A DNA stretch of 64,000 nt from Puccinia triticina (GCF_026914185.1 NC_070563.1:62001-126000); one strand, 5' to 3'. Positions 1 through 12,239 are shown, counted from the first letter of the stretch. Translations and numbers: made by a program. The notes: generated by a model not told the origin, from the letters alone.

Positions 1-540
1 TCCTTTGTTGCTTAGATTTGTCTAGGTGACCCAGGAGTTGTCCTTACAACTCCCCAAGCCGCCTGAGTGTGGGAAGGGTCCTCTTCTCATCTCTCCTCTG
101 GCTTGCTGCGCCTCTCCTCTCCGTGACAGAGGGCTTGGTGCGACACACAGATCAGCTGGGGGAGTGGCCACTGCTCCCTGTGGATCTGTGACCTCTCCTA
201 CCATGTGAGCACTAAGATGTGGGGGTCTGAGCCCAAAGGGCAGATGGGTGGGGGCAAAAATTGTCGGAATGTTTTGGCGCTGTTGTGCTCGGCGTATCGT
301 GCTCTGAGACTGTTGCCGGTTCCAAAGTGCTAGGTCCTAGCCGGTCCGGTTGCCCCTTTTTGGATCTAGCCTGGCACGCATTGGCTGCGCGCTGCGGGTT
401 CCCCTGCGCACGCGCCTTGCAGTTGCTCCACTACCGCCAGACCTTGGACTCGGCCCACCTCCCGCTGCGCTCCCGGTAAACGCACATCAAACAATCGGTC
501 AGGTTATATGCCAATCTAGACAAACAAAACTGTTCACAAA
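1..540. other. No gene recognised; left flank of the chitin synthase relic
   Basis: The sequence is GC-rich with short open frames on both strands but no recognisable domain. The homology of the following pseudogene starts abruptly near 541, so this stretch is probably transposon or LTR-derived DNA abutting a truncated gene copy. No clear terminal repeat was found. Confidence 0.4.
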
Positions 541-2175
541 GGTGTGTGGCGAGACGCGGATCACAAACAAGCACCAGAGCTGGGTGACGGCCATCCAGGT
601 CTTCGAGTACTACATCTCCCACCACCTCACCAAGGCCTTCGAGTCCGTCTTTGGTGGCGTCACCTGTCTGCCCGGCTGCTTCTCGATGTACCGCCTCAAG
701 GCGCGCAGACTCAACGACGGTGACTGGGTCCCCATCCTCGCCCAGCCCGAGATCTGCCGCGAATACTCCCAGTTGGTCGTCACCACCCTCCACCAGAAGA
801 ACCTGCTTCTTTTGGGGGGAGGGACGACGCTGATGATCCGCACCTTCCCCGCGCGCAAAATGATGTTCTGTCCCCAGGCGAAGTGTCGCATGCTCGTCCC
901 GGACGAGTTCGCCGCAACCTCACGGAGCTTGTCCGGGTGCCCAACCTCTGCGGGACGTTCTGATTCTCCATGCAGTTCGTCGTCTTCATGGAGCTCATCG
1001 GCACCATTGTCCTGCCCATCGCCATCACCCTCACCTACTCCCTCGTCATCAACTCCTTCCTCCACCCCCCCAAGAACTTCTCCGACGCCATACCGCTCAT
1101 CATCCTCGCCGCCATCCTCGGCCTGCCCGCCGTCCTCATCCTCCCCACCTCCCGCGAGGTCTCCTACGTCTTCTGGATGCTCATCTACCTCCTCGCCCTC
1201 CCCGTCTGGAACTTCGTCCTCCCGCTCTACGCTCTCTGGCATTTTCAGCCCCCACCCCTTTCTTGATTGCAATGTGGTGCTGATTTTGTTGTCTCCCCGC
1301 CGCAGTCGACTATGAAATGCCAGAGTGATGGCTATGAGCTACGGGACCGAGTGATGGGACTGAGGAGCGAAGAAGAAAGAAATGCACCTATGAAATGCCA
1401 GAGTGATGGCTATGAGCTGCAGGACCAATTGATGGGACTGAGGAGCGAAGAAGAAAGAAATGCACCTGAAGATGGTGCGGGCGATGAGACACGAAGTGAG
1501 TGAGTGCATTGCATGACAAGGAAAGAGAGGAACATGGACCAGAACAGGAAAGAAAAGAAAAGAGCAATACCTATGAAATGCCAGAGTGATGGCTATGAGC
1601 TACGGGACCGAGTGATGGGAATGAGGAGCGAAGAAGAAAGAAATGCACCTGAAGATGGTGCGGGCGATGAGACATGAAGTGAGTGAGGAAGAAAAGAAAA
1701 GGGAAAAACAAGGTATGAACTATCAACTAATATACAGGCTCTGTAGCTAAACCTAAAATGATGATAGTGAAAACCTAGTTGTTCCTCCTCACCCTGCTGA
1801 GTCGCCGAGTCGCTCCTGTGATAGGTCTGTGTAACTCAACATCGACGACTTCTCCTGGGGCGAGACGCGCAAAGTGCAGGGTGAGGCGAAGAGCCAAGGC
1901 CACGATTCAGGCTCCAAGACAACGTTTGACGCGAACACGATCCCCCATCGACGATGGAAAGACTGGGAAAGGTGAGCAGCCAGGAGAGAGAGAGAGAAGC
2001 CGACTGGAAAAAAGGCTTTTTTTTTGGATTTTGTAAGGTCGAGGTTGAAGAAGATCAAGCGCGAGGAGCGGCGCTGGCGGGAGTTCGAGCGGACGGTTGG
2101 GCCGCAAGGCTTCCATCTGTCGACGGCGGGCGGCGGGGGGGACACGGTGTCAATGGTGTCGTCGGAGGACGACCG
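541..2175 (+). pseudogene. Chitin synthase fragment, truncated and missing the QRRRW block
   Basis: Chitin synthases polymerise UDP-GlcNAc into chitin at the plasma membrane. Three coding blocks resemble the C-terminal half of a basidiomycete enzyme. Block 541-1247 has [20 protein letters not shown] and [15 protein letters not shown] followed by the membrane-spanning region. Block 1844-1971 begins [14 protein letters not shown]. Block 2038-2175 is a basic stretch ending SSEDDR. Introns 1972-2037 and after 2175 have fungal GT-AG borders. The N-terminal catalytic half is absent. Near 840 a few residues are lost before TTLMIRTFP. Near 910 a deletion with a frameshift removes the segment that should contain the catalytic QRRRW, and a TGA follows at about 960. 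The 3' end is uncertain; a proline-rich tail may continue to about 3017. Non-functional as read; the family call is secure. Confidence 0.85.
1311..1690. repeat. Minisatellite inside a chitin synthase intron, 78-bp unit, three copies
   Basis: A unit starting TATGAAATGCCAGAGTGATG begins at 1311, 1389 and 1572. The first two copies are adjacent with a 78-bp period. The third follows an AG-rich spacer. A flanking segment with GCGGGCGATGAGACA is also duplicated. It lies between the coding blocks ending at 1247 and starting at 1844, so it expanded an intron. Confidence 0.85.
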
Positions 2176-3900
2176 GTGAGGCCTAGCGACTGGGAACTAG
2201 GACACGACGGAGGTGGCGCGGCCGCCGGTGCCTGTACCCGGTCGACGACGGGTGCTCAAGCGTCGACGGCGCGGGGTACTCCACCGTCCATGCGGACGAG
2301 CTCGGGCTTATCCTTGACCAGGGCTGGGAGGACGAGCCCCCTGTTAGAGTCCTCCGGTGGAATCAGTAGTGCCAAGATTCCATAAACAGTGTTTAGCATA
2401 ATCATGTACTTACAAGCTAAACCTAACCGGTGCTTAGTCATCATCAACCGGTTAGGTTTAGACTACATAACCTGGTCGGACCCGCGCCCGGCTCCAGTCT
2501 CTTTTCCTCACCGAGATTTGGAGCCGGATTCATCAGTGCCGAGACTGACCGCGACGGGACTGTTCCGCCCAGGTTAGTACAGTCTTTTATGCAATCAATC
2601 ACCAAGATTTGGAGCCGGATTCATCAGTGCCAAGACTGACCGCAACGGGACTGTTCCGCCCAGTTTCCCATTTGCCTGAGGCATCTTATACCCCCCAGCC
2701 TCGGCGGGCTCGGAGAGCCAAAGGTCCCCAACCCCGCTATCCCCCCGCCCTCTGCGCGCGGCTTGCCCCTCAGCTTCGTCCCCAAATACACCCCCCTCCA
2801 CCACCACCATCATCCGCACCACCTCAACACCCTCCCAACCTCCGCCTCTTCCTTCGGCACCGCCCCCCGCGCTCTAGATCCGCCTCCCCCATCACCTCCT
2901 CCCGCGACCCGCAGCCGCCGCTGCGCTACCCCCTTGAAGACACCTGACACCCTTACCCCTTCTCGTTGCCCAAGACGCCCGCGTCGCTTTCGGACTCGGG
3001 CCCTGGCGCCTTCTAGATTGCTTTACTTATACACACACACATACATATTGTGGCGTTCAAGGCCAGAAAGGGGTTAGGTGGATGCTGCGGCAAGGTGGGC
3101 AAGAAGGGCGAGAACCGGTCACAACTGTAGTATGAGTAGCTTAGGTTTAGGTTTAGTCGCTGTATCTAGATTAGCTCCCATTGTATCTCCGTTTCTCTTC
3201 TTCTTCTTTTCTTCAATCATCTCGTCGATCATCTTCCCGCACCTCAATAGGTGCATAAGTCGTCTCTCTCCTTTCCTTGTGTCCCGTCGGCCTCCCAAGA
3301 AGGCCTCCTTAGCTCACAGCTGTCATCTGGTGTTTCTCACATATCTGATGGAGGCACTTCTCTGCTCATATAACCCCATCGCCGCTGGTCTCCCTCTGCC
3401 TCTCTGTCTCACATGCGCATTTTTCACGAAGACGGTCTGGCACTCTCCGTCTTCTTCTGTTTCTCTGCTCAGTTGTATGCCATTGGATTTTATCCCGGCA
3501 GGGCGCTTGTACTAGACAGCCCATCTACGCCTTAGTTTGGGCCGCACAACAAAATCATCTTTTTTGGCCTGGGGCCCTGTGTGAAGCCCTGCATGTCCTG
3601 CGGGGTTCAGCCTCTTCTGCTGCACTAAGAATACAATTGTTTTTGGTTTCTAGCAAGCTTCTTTGAAGAATCTGTCTTTGTAATTTGTTTCCTCAAGTCC
3701 AAATGTTGAAAGGTCTTCATCCTTAATCTTGAGTGAAGAGTCTTGTCAGACTTTTACATTTTCCTGCCCCACACCCTGGCACCCAGGCACACACTTTGTT
3801 GTTCATTGGCACAGGGTGGGAGGGGGAGCTGGGCAGTGCGTCTAGATTCAATTTGAACTGAGAGGGGGGGTTACAATGGCCTAACACACCCCCTGCAGCG
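2176..3900. other. Mostly non-coding; possible chitin synthase tail and a short duplication
   Basis: Copies of a 63-bp sequence beginning ACC(G/A)AGATTTGGAGCCGG lie at 2510-2572 and 2601-2663 and differ by only a few transitions. Region 2700-3017 is proline-codon rich with open frames in several phases. Part of it may be the low-complexity tail of the chitin synthase, since it ends with a serine/leucine-rich stretch before a TAG near 3017. From 3020 to 3900 I see no gene. Confidence 0.4.
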
Positions 3901-5728
3901 GCAAAGCTGCCTTGGCCTCTAGTTCTCATCAAATCAGCTCATTTTTTGGTCCTTGGTGGAGCGGCCACGCCAATCAATTCCCAACACTGGAAATACTTGT
4001 GAAATCTGTTTTAATGACTCCAATCACTTTGATTGCATTGGAGTCAGCTTTCTCCACAGGTTGCAGAGTGCTTGGCAGTAATCAAACCCAAATGCAACCT
4101 ACTACTCTTGAAGCACTTGTATGTGCGCAAAACTGGATTCACACTGAAGAGGGGATCATAATGAATGATGATCATGACTTGGATAATGTATCTGTCACTG
4201 TTTCTAGCTCAACTTGGTCTCTTTTCTTTAAATTTATCTTGATAGGCTCCCCCTGTTAAATATACATGAATGCTCCAGGACCAGATAGTTTGAAATTGCC
4301 AAGATATTCATTGATTTATTTCCTTTCTCATTCAACAGCCCAAAACGCTCGGGTATGTAAGCCCCCCTCCTTTCTTGGGCTTACGAGAAGTCATTAGATG
4401 ACACAAGCCTGTCACAGTCTTGTATATAGCACAGTCATCTTTCATTCCTGGCTCAGCAGAGAGCTGATCCCCTTTCTCTCTGAGCCAGGTAAGCTCTTTG
4501 ATTCTTCTGTTGTCCCTTCTCTTTCATGCTTCTCACAGAGAGAACTGATCCACTTTCTCTCTGAGCCAGATCCAGTAATCAAAAGCCCCAGAGTTTGGTC
4601 CTAGAACTCCTCATCCGCGCCCGTTCAGCCTCTCATCCGCCCTCCCCTCCAGTGAAGGGATTCAACCCTTACAGGGTCACCCCTGACTCAACCCACTTCA
4701 TCCTTAATCAGGTTTGGGTTTGGGCAGCCTGTTTGAAATTTTGGCCCAACCCGCCCCAACCCAACATTTACCTTGGGTTTGGTTCAGGCACTGTTTTCTG
4801 ACCCATTTACATCCTGAATTGGAATACAATCTAAGTTCAATTTTGAAGTCAGTTCCTCATGATTGTAAGAGTTTTCCAGGTTTTTGAAGGTATTGACTGA
4901 TGCACAAAAGCCAGAGGTACCCCCGGTACCTGCCTCAAGTACGTCTGGTACCTGCCAGGCGGTGTGGGGTGTGGTGCGAGGTACCAACTTTGGCTGAGAG
5001 GGTTGTGGGTACCCGGGTGCCAAATAGTACCAGAATATAACTTGACATTCTCTATTGCCTTTGGTCAAGATGCAACACAAGATGAATTGAGGATTGAACC
5101 ACTGTGATCTTGAAATTTGAGTCCCTTTGATCAACAATTTAGGAGATAAACTACAGGAGTTCCCAAAGTTTTTACACTACAATAAAAAATTGTGCAACTA
5201 ACAGCACTTGACATGTGATATACTTCTGTGTAGCCCTTGTTCTAGCTCCACCCAATAACTCAACAGTCACTTTGCATTGTTGACACAAGCCTCAACAAAG
5301 GCTTGAGTAGCAACACAACCTTCCCCAGCGCTCTTGCATGTCAACTACTTGAAGTTGCACAACTTTTCCTTGCAGTGTTAGATAATCTGAAGGTAGCTTG
5401 TATCAAGGGTGAAAGTGCTGCGCTTCAAAAAGTGCAGTGCAGCGGTTTTGGTTGCCGCTGCACTGCGCTGAAAGTAGCCGCACCGCCCGCTGGGCTACCT
5501 CTTTTTGGGTCAGGTAAAAAGCGGGGCCCTGTTATTTGCAGCGGGACTGGCGCTGCGCTACACCACCGCTTGAAATTTTTTGAATCAGCACGTGGGCTTG
5601 GCTGCGGGGTCAGGAACAGGTCTGGCATGACCTCTCCGCCCTGCTTGGTTTGACACCGGTGATGGGTCACAACTACGTGGGTCTGACCCATCCAACCTGC
5701 ATTTCAAGCTAGCACCGCCAACACATTA
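3901..5728. other. No gene recognised; short duplications and GC-rich inverted motifs
   Basis: A roughly 30-bp sequence ending CTTTCTCTCTGAGCCAG occurs at about 4456 and 4537. GGTACC-containing inverted motifs cluster at 4915-5015. Region 5415-5575 is rich in GCTGCGC/GCGCAGC words that can fold back. ORFs are short and without recognisable domains. Confidence 0.35.
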
Positions 5729-6385
5729 GGGGGATTCAAAGTTGGCCATGCAAAACTTGCATGCACTATTGCAAGTTGGTGTTTGAGGCTTTTATTGAAC
5801 ACCAAATTTCAAAAAAACCTCCAAGCAGGCTTAGGGGGTGTACTACACCCCCAATGGGAAGTTACGTTATCCAGTTTGCCTAGATTTCATTCAGTTATCC
5901 GGTTGTATGTGGTGTAAAATCCAACAAAAATTGAATCTGTGGGTGTCAAGAGAAATTTATAATGTTGTTTAGCAATATGGACCCCAATTTATTCCAAAGA
6001 AATCCTCTTTTTGATGTTAAAATAATGCTTTTGTGACCAAATATCAGTTATCTGGTTTAAGCTACCCAGATAACGGATTTTTGGTCACAAAAGTGATATT
6101 TCAACACCAAAAATAGGAGTATATTCAAAAATGAGTGGGACCATACTGTTAATCAACATTCAGCCTTTCTTTTGACACCCACAGATTCAATATATGTTGG
6201 ATTTCACACCCCAGAGGACTGGATGACTAAATCACACCCAGGCAAACTGGATAACATAACTTCCCATTGTTGGGTGTAGTACAGTGTGGCTTGCATGCAC
6301 TTTTGCACTTGGTTTTCAAGAATGAACTTGAACAACAACTTGCTAAAGTGCATGCAAGTTGCATCTGGCCAACTTTGAAACCCCC
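5729..6385. mobile_element. Foldback MITE with long imperfect inverted repeats
   Basis: The left end GGGGGATTCAAAGTTGGCCA is matched in inverse at the right end, TGGCCAACTTTGAAACCCCC. The complementarity continues inward through the GCATGCAC words and through the blocks around 5860-5890 and 6240-6270, then around a centre near 6050. It has no coding capacity. No confident target duplication is visible. Ends and inverted structure are seen directly; the assignment as a non-autonomous DNA transposon is inference. Confidence 0.7.
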
Positions 6386-8050
6386 AGCTATTGTGTCGGC
6401 ATGACACACGGGTCAATCGGGCGTCATGGATTGCCCAGCCAACCCCATCCAGCCCTGGTGAGCAGGCCGACGGTGTCATTGGGTTGGACATGCCCAATTG
6501 ACTCCGTAGGCTTGATCATCTGTCAAATCCAAGTCCAACAGGACGCAGAAGCAGACAAAGGCTTGTTGAATTGAGCAAGCAAACACCGCCAGCTGGTTGG
6601 ACCTGCGTCCAGCCTCAGTCATGATCAGCTCGCCGTCCGGGTTAGTAAAACAATTGGTTGGGCTTTTTTATTTTTTATATTTTCTATCAAGTCAGCTAGA
6701 TGTGCCTCTTTCGCTGTAAGAAAGAGGCTATAACACAGTTCAAATTTTACAAAAAAAAAGTAAAACAAAAGAACATGTCAAGAAACAAATTCACCAAACT
6801 CAACAGGAATACTGCAAGGCACATGCTTTGCTGTCCATATACAACAATCAGCGTGGCCTGGTATCAGACTGCAGACATCTCGGTGTCGCTGTGGCTTGCA
6901 CCAACATCATGTCGAATCAGGCCCGCGTGACTACGCAAGTACCCGCAGTCACTGCGCATCTAATTTGTCAGATGTCGCTCCCGCGCGCAGCGACAGCAAG
7001 ATGTCCCCAGTGGATCATGTGATTTTGGATAGTGGTTAGTAGCGGGGCTACTTCTTGGCTGAGGCTCGTGGTTAATGTTTGAGTCCCAATAACCAAACTT
7101 TTTATGGGTAGGCTTGATGATCAGCCCAACAACCTCCAACAACCACCCTTCCGTGAGGCTGCTGTCGGAAGATACGCTGATCACAGCTGCCACTTTGTAG
7201 ACCCGCTGTTGGAAGATCAGCGAACAGCTGCCCCTCTGTAGGCCTGCTGTCAGAAGATACACCAACAGCTTCCACTGCGTAGACCCGCTGTTGGAAGATC
7301 CGCCGACGAAAAACCCCGATACATCCCGCTACAAGACATCAGGTCAGCCAGCCAAACTTCTTGGTGGGGTTGGAGGGGTCGGGCCAATGAAATTCATTAC
7401 GTCGGCCCAATTGACCGCAACCCGTGGTGTACCGCTTTTTGGGCTGACCGGGAACCGCTGCGCTGCGCTAAAAGACCGCTTTTTTGTAGCGCAGCGCAGC
7501 GTTTCAGCCTTGCGTGTATTCATGCATGGTCTCCCTGGGCCTCCCAGGAGTGCTTTAGAGCCTAAAAAGTTAGATTTCCCTGTGAAAATCTAGACTTTTT
7601 GGGTCTAAACCAACGTCTGCGGGGGTCCCAGAGATATGTATTCATTTGCCAGTGGCAATGGATGGCCCATTATGGCGTAAAATACATTACTGGGTTGTTG
7701 CTTGGCTTTCTTCTCCATCAAGAAATTCCAAGGGTGTGATTCTGAGTGAGAAAATTGTGTACATAGTGGGAACCTTTCCACACACCTTTCACACCTTGCA
7801 GTGCCAGAGTTTTAGAAATTAGAACGCCCGGGAGGACCTGCTGCTTGTAAATCGGACGGCTGTTGGTGGTGACTGAGTTTCCTGACAAGTGACAGTCTGT
7901 GACAGTCTGTGTGATATATCGGGCTCGGTGTGGTTGCCTTCCATCATTCTCAGCAGTTCTCAGCTCTCTATCCGCCACCTCTGAGTCTACACATCCCGAT
8001 ATCATCCCTCCCTCATCCAAAGCTCACGAACGGTGTTCCAAGCAGGAAGA
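6386..8050. other. Intergenic DNA with minisatellite and GCGC-palindrome cluster
   Basis: The only structured pieces are a tandem repeat at about 7150-7302 and a GCTGCGCTGCGCTA / TAGCGCAGCGCAGC inverted cluster at about 7460-7505. The rest, up to the kinase start codon, shows no supported gene. Confidence 0.4.
7150..7302. repeat. About 41-bp minisatellite, roughly four copies
   Basis: The core GTAG(A/G)CC(C/T)GCTGT(T/C)(G/A)GAAGAT recurs near 7155, 7197, 7237 and 7279, with alternating diverged spacers containing ACAGCT. It is non-coding. Confidence 0.7.
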
Positions 8051-9970
8051 ATGCTCGCTCAGAACAAGAAAAATAGGAACAAAAAGGTACCCTTCCAACC
8101 TAATATCAGCTTTTATTCTCTATAATCAGGGTTTCTGTCGGAGATCCCGACATTCCTCTGACTTGTGTTTTGTTTCCTCTTTCTTGATTTCCACAGGGTC
8201 TCGCCCTGGGGGCTGGTGCTAGCCCAACATCGCTTGGTGGATCGAAAGCTGATAAACTACGCCCTGCTAGGTCAACCTCCCTCGCTGTCGATTCTTGCTC
8301 AGTATCGTCTAATTCAACCACTACCGCCTCTACTTCATCCCCATCCTATCAAATACCTACTAGTTCAAACCGAACAGACTACCATGACAAACTAACCGAG
8401 CAGCTAGCGACCCTGGAGATCGGACTGGAATTCAAACTCGATCTACACGCTGAAGATCTCCAATTGTTAGGCGATCTGGGTGCCGGAAACGGCGGAACGG
8501 TTTGCAAAGCTACACATCTGCCTACTAAATTGATCATGGCTAGGAAGGTAAGTATCTCCTGTCTTACCGGTTCCACTCATTTGGGAAATACTCGATCCTG
8601 ATACTATTTTACGTAAAACCTCACAGCTTGTCCACATTGACGCCAAGCCATCGGTGAGGAAGCAAATCCTCCGAGAACTTCAAATTATGCACGACTGTCG
8701 TTCCCCCTATATTGTCTCTTTCTATGGAGCATATCTGCAAGACCCACATATCTGCATGTGCATGGAGTACATGGATAAATCGTCAGTTTTCTATACCTGA
8801 ATAATGCAATCAAAATATTTTACATTCGTATTTATCCTTGGGATACAATTTTGAAAATGAACATGTAGCTCGCTTGACAATATTTACAAAAAAACGGGAC
8901 CCATTCCTGAACAGGTTTTGGGCAAAATTACCGTTGCCGTTGTTTCTGGTCTCAATTATCTCTATGATTCTCACCGGATTATTCACCGTGGTTCGTAAAT
9001 TTTCCATCATCCTGGCTTCCAAAAAGCAGTGCCAAATTTCACTAACTCTTGCGAATAAGTTGACCTGACTATTTCTCATTTTTTCTTATGTCTGTTGCAT
9101 TTGTGAAAAAGACGTAAAGCCATCCAACGTGCTGTTCAATTCTCAAGGACAAGTCAAAATTTGCGATTTCGGTGTCTCCGGTGAATTAATCAACTCTATT
9201 GCCGATACTTTCGTTGGTACCAGCACATATATGAGTGTGCGTTCAAGTGGACTTCGGATCCATCATCAGAGTCCGTATCTTAGTTGCTCACAACCTTTGA
9301 ATGCAATTATGTAGCCAGAGCGCATTCAAGGCGCCCAGTACACGGTCAAATCTGATGTTTGGTCTCTGGGGATTACCCTCATCGAATTGGCGCTTGGAAG
9401 ATTTCCGTTTGCTGAAGAGGCGGACGATTCAGATGATTCAGGGACCGAGGAGCATACCTTGAGTCCGACTAAACCATCTGGACAAAATGTTCAGCTGAGT
9501 TTAGACGCCGCTTTCCAGAAGAGAGAAGAACGCGATCGACAAAGGCGAGAGAAGAGGCGAGCGAAGAAGGAGCAAGAAACCCTGGAGCTTGGTGTCGATT
9601 CCAGCCGTGGTAAGAAGAAAAAGGGCGCGAGTGGTGTCAGTTTGGAAGGGGGATCCGCCCAAATGAGTATCTTGGAACTACTCCAACACGTGGTCAAGTA
9701 AGATGCTTTTTTATCCTAACTACCTCGCCTCGTGAATGTCGTTTTGAAAAAGGCTGACCCGGATCTCTGTGTTGATTTTGAAGTGAACCTGCACCTAAAC
9801 TACCTGCAGATCGATTCAAGAAACACACATGCGACTTTTTGGATGCTTGCCTTCTCAAAGAGCACGATGCAAGACCCACACCGAAAATGTTAACAGATTT
9901 TGAATGGTTTAAAGTTGCCGCTGAAGACGAAGTCGATCTGGTCCAATGGGCCAGTACTCTAGCCTTGTGA
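8051..9970 (+). CDS. STE7: MAP kinase kinase of the Ste7/Fuz7 (mating/filamentation) type, intact
   Basis: A dual-specificity kinase that phosphorylates the Fus3/Kss1-class MAPK. Exons read as 8051-8086, 8197-8547, 8627-8781, 8869-8990, 9112-9236, 9315-9697 and 9784-9970, giving an open 452-residue frame. All introns have GT-AG ends and are 78-121 nt. The protein has a Ser/Thr-rich N-terminus, a glycine loop [10 protein letters not shown], the ATP lysine in MARK (about K129), [21 protein letters not shown] with catalytic D222, DFG at 240-242, activation-loop sites S250 and T254 in [17 protein letters not shown] and [21 protein letters not shown] charged acidic/basic insert of about 90 residues ([19 protein letters not shown]) sits between subdomains IX and XI, as is usual in basidiomycete Fuz7-like kinases. 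The start was chosen because it opens a short exon spliced in frame to the next one. It is the one clearly intact conserved gene here. Confidence 0.93.
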
Positions 9971-10926
9971 TTGATCGATCAAGGTTCTTATCTTGCAAAA
10001 AGCAAACTTGTATGTGCTTCTCATTCCTTCTTCCGATTAAACATCATGCTGGGAGCAGTTTATTACGAACAGATACAACTCAGAACTGGCCATAACTTGT
10101 ATTCCATAAATGTGAAGACTGAATGACTCCTCTTTTCTGTCCCTTCCTCTTGTTTACGGTCTAGTATTTACATTACCCTTCCTTTTTTTATGCAAAACTA
10201 TTTATATGTTCCTCTTCACTGCTTCCTTTGTTCCTCGTCTATTTATTGTTTCACAGGCATCATGTTTTTTAGCTCTTGTCAAATTCTATTGTAAAAAAAA
10301 CTAAGTATTCACCCTTTTTCATCATTTGTCTTGAAGTGCAACTCTATATATTTGACATTTTTTTTGGTAGTTTATTGAATTTGGTTCAAGAGATTTTACT
10401 ATTTTGCTTTTGGTTGGAGTGTCAATTTATCTGCTTGTTTACATGAGTTGCATTTTGTGAAGACGATCTCAAAGTGCAAGCCCCCAAGGATTCAAGCTTA
10501 ACACTTCAAGCATTTGCAATTCTCCCCCACAAGAAAACGAGACCTTTATTTTCTAGAGGCTTGGAAAAACAACTCCCAAAAATTGGGAAAATGACTCCCA
10601 AAAATTGGGAAAATGACTCCCAAAAAGCTGTTTTACATTTTTGCAACCATTTCTCAACCTGCTCTAGATTTTGTCCCCCCTCCCCCCTAAAGCAAGCATA
10701 AGACTTCCGCAAAGCACAACCGTAACACAGCTAAAGCATGTCCGCAAGTAACCTCCACTCTGTGCAATGTACACAAAGTAATAGAAGGACAAAATTCCGC
10801 AATATGGAGACAAAGATTAAGAACCCAACGGACCAACAGAAACCAGATCACTCCGCCTCCAAAACCTTGAAAATCCCGATTCCAAAAGCTTGAATATCCC
10901 GCCTAGCACTAGAGCTTGACACGGCA
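9971..10926. other. Kinase 3' flank and AT-rich spacer with 22-bp repeat
   Basis: AT-rich DNA follows the kinase stop codon. At 10573-10628 the word TCCCAAAAATTGGGAAAATGAC repeats about 2.6 times; each copy is itself palindromic around AAAAATT. No gene is seen before the gag-like ORF at 10927. Confidence 0.5.
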
Positions 10927-11259
10927 ATGAGCAGAGCGGAGACCAGAACAGCACCAACCAAACAGAAGATTGACCCCAACACCATGGACCTATCAGCGTT
11001 AAACGGCCAACTCTGCAACTCCAAGAAGACCCGGATGATGCAGGAAGGCCTCTGTTTCCAATGCGGAGTACAGGGCCATATCTCTTGCAACTGTCTGACC
11101 AAGAAGGGCAAAGGCCACGGAAACGCCAGGATTTTGGCAATGGAGGATCAGATCCGCCAACTAGTGAACGGGATGGCGGCAATGGGTGGAGGCGGACCAG
11201 CGGATAAAGGCAGAAAAGGCTGGGCCAACTCGTCAAAAAATGGAGGTGCTCAGGAATGA
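10927..11259 (+). pseudogene. G1 Ty3/gypsy gag C-terminal fragment (CCHC zinc knuckle)
   Basis: The ORF contains CFQCGVQGHISCNC, a CX2CX4HX4C nucleocapsid knuckle, preceded by LNGQLCNSKKTRMMQEGLC. It is followed by a short basic/polar tail. The capsid portion upstream is not readable, so the element is 5' truncated or decayed. It overlaps the protease ORF by a few bases, as is common in gypsy gag-pol. Confidence 0.8.
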
Positions 11260-11585
11260 AGGTTGTGCCTTTCCTGAGCGCAGCGGAGCTGTCTTGTAGT
11301 ATTGGTGCTAGTCAAACTTTAAACAAGAATGAAATTGATCCCCAATGTTTCATCTCTTGCACCATCACAACTCCCAGAACCACACCCCAGATCTCCTTGC
11401 CCCCTGCCTCCTTGCTGATTGATTCTGGAGCAAGCCACAATGTGCTGAGAGATTCCTACGCCGCCATGGCGGGATTACTCCGCAACACCACTGCCTCAAA
11501 GCGGACTATCTCCAGATTTGACGGCTCCACATCACGGGCAGCGTATGAGATTGACTTGACCCTGAATGAAGAACCCCGCCCGTAA
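11256..11585 (+). pseudogene. G1 retropepsin-like protease fragment
   Basis: SLLIDSGASHNVL is the active-site motif of gypsy proteases (D-S-G in place of D-T-G), followed by hydrophobic strands. Downstream a stop and a duplicated segment interrupt the pol frame. It belongs to the same relic as the gag knuckle just upstream. Confidence 0.75.
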
Positions 11586-11701
11586 AATTCATCATATGGA
11601 TCCGCAAACAGGGACACCAAATTGACTGGACCACCCGCACTCTCTGCTCCGACCACTCGGACATTGCAACTGCCTCCGCAGTTTTGTCTACTTCAAAAAC
11701 A

Positions 11702-12090
11702 TCCTCAACAGAGGGCCAAGGGCCCATGATGGGGAAAGCTAGGATTTGTGACGAGGGGGTGTGTTTTTTACCGCCCCCGCAATGTGAGTTTGATAGACTA
11801 CCCTCATCCATACTCCCTGAAGCGGCTGGCAAGCTTGTTTTCCCTGTAGATAGCACTCCGCACCCCGAATGAAATCCCGCCCCTCCGCAACCTGAATGGA
11901 ACCCCGCCAACAATTTTGCTACCGCTTTGGCAGTATTGTCCAACATCCTCGACAGAGGGCCAAGGGCCTATGGTTGGGAAAGCTAGGATTTGCAACAAGG
12001 GGGTGTGTGTTTTACTGCCCCCGCAATGTGAGTCCAATAATTTTTTTCCGCAATCATTCTCCGAAGCAGCTGGCAAGCCCCTTTCTCTCC
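11702..12090. repeat. Imperfect tandem duplication of about 243 bp inside G1 pol
   Basis: ATCCTC(A/G)ACAGAGGGCCAA at 11701 recurs at 11945. Both copies then share GGGAAAGCTAGGATTTG and end in a GAAGC(G/A)GCTGGCAAGC stretch. The repeat sits between protease and reverse transcriptase coding blocks and breaks the frame. Confidence 0.75.
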
Positions 12091-12239
12091 TAGAACATTA
12101 CCCCGCAGAGATCAGCGCCGCCAAGACATTGTGGTCAACCTCCGCCCAGCTAGCGGCAGCAGGAAAGGCCGCTATTACAGCATGGACCGCGGAAGAACTT
12201 ATAGTCCCACAGTGCTACCATTGATTCATCAACATGTTC

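Noticed and set aside
610..1272. 220-codon minus-strand open frame
   Set aside because: It is the antisense shadow of the GC-rich chitin synthase fragment, with acidic low-complexity text and no domain.
2763..3077. Histidine/proline-rich open frame
   Set aside because: Low-complexity C-rich DNA open in several phases; at most part of the chitin synthase tail.
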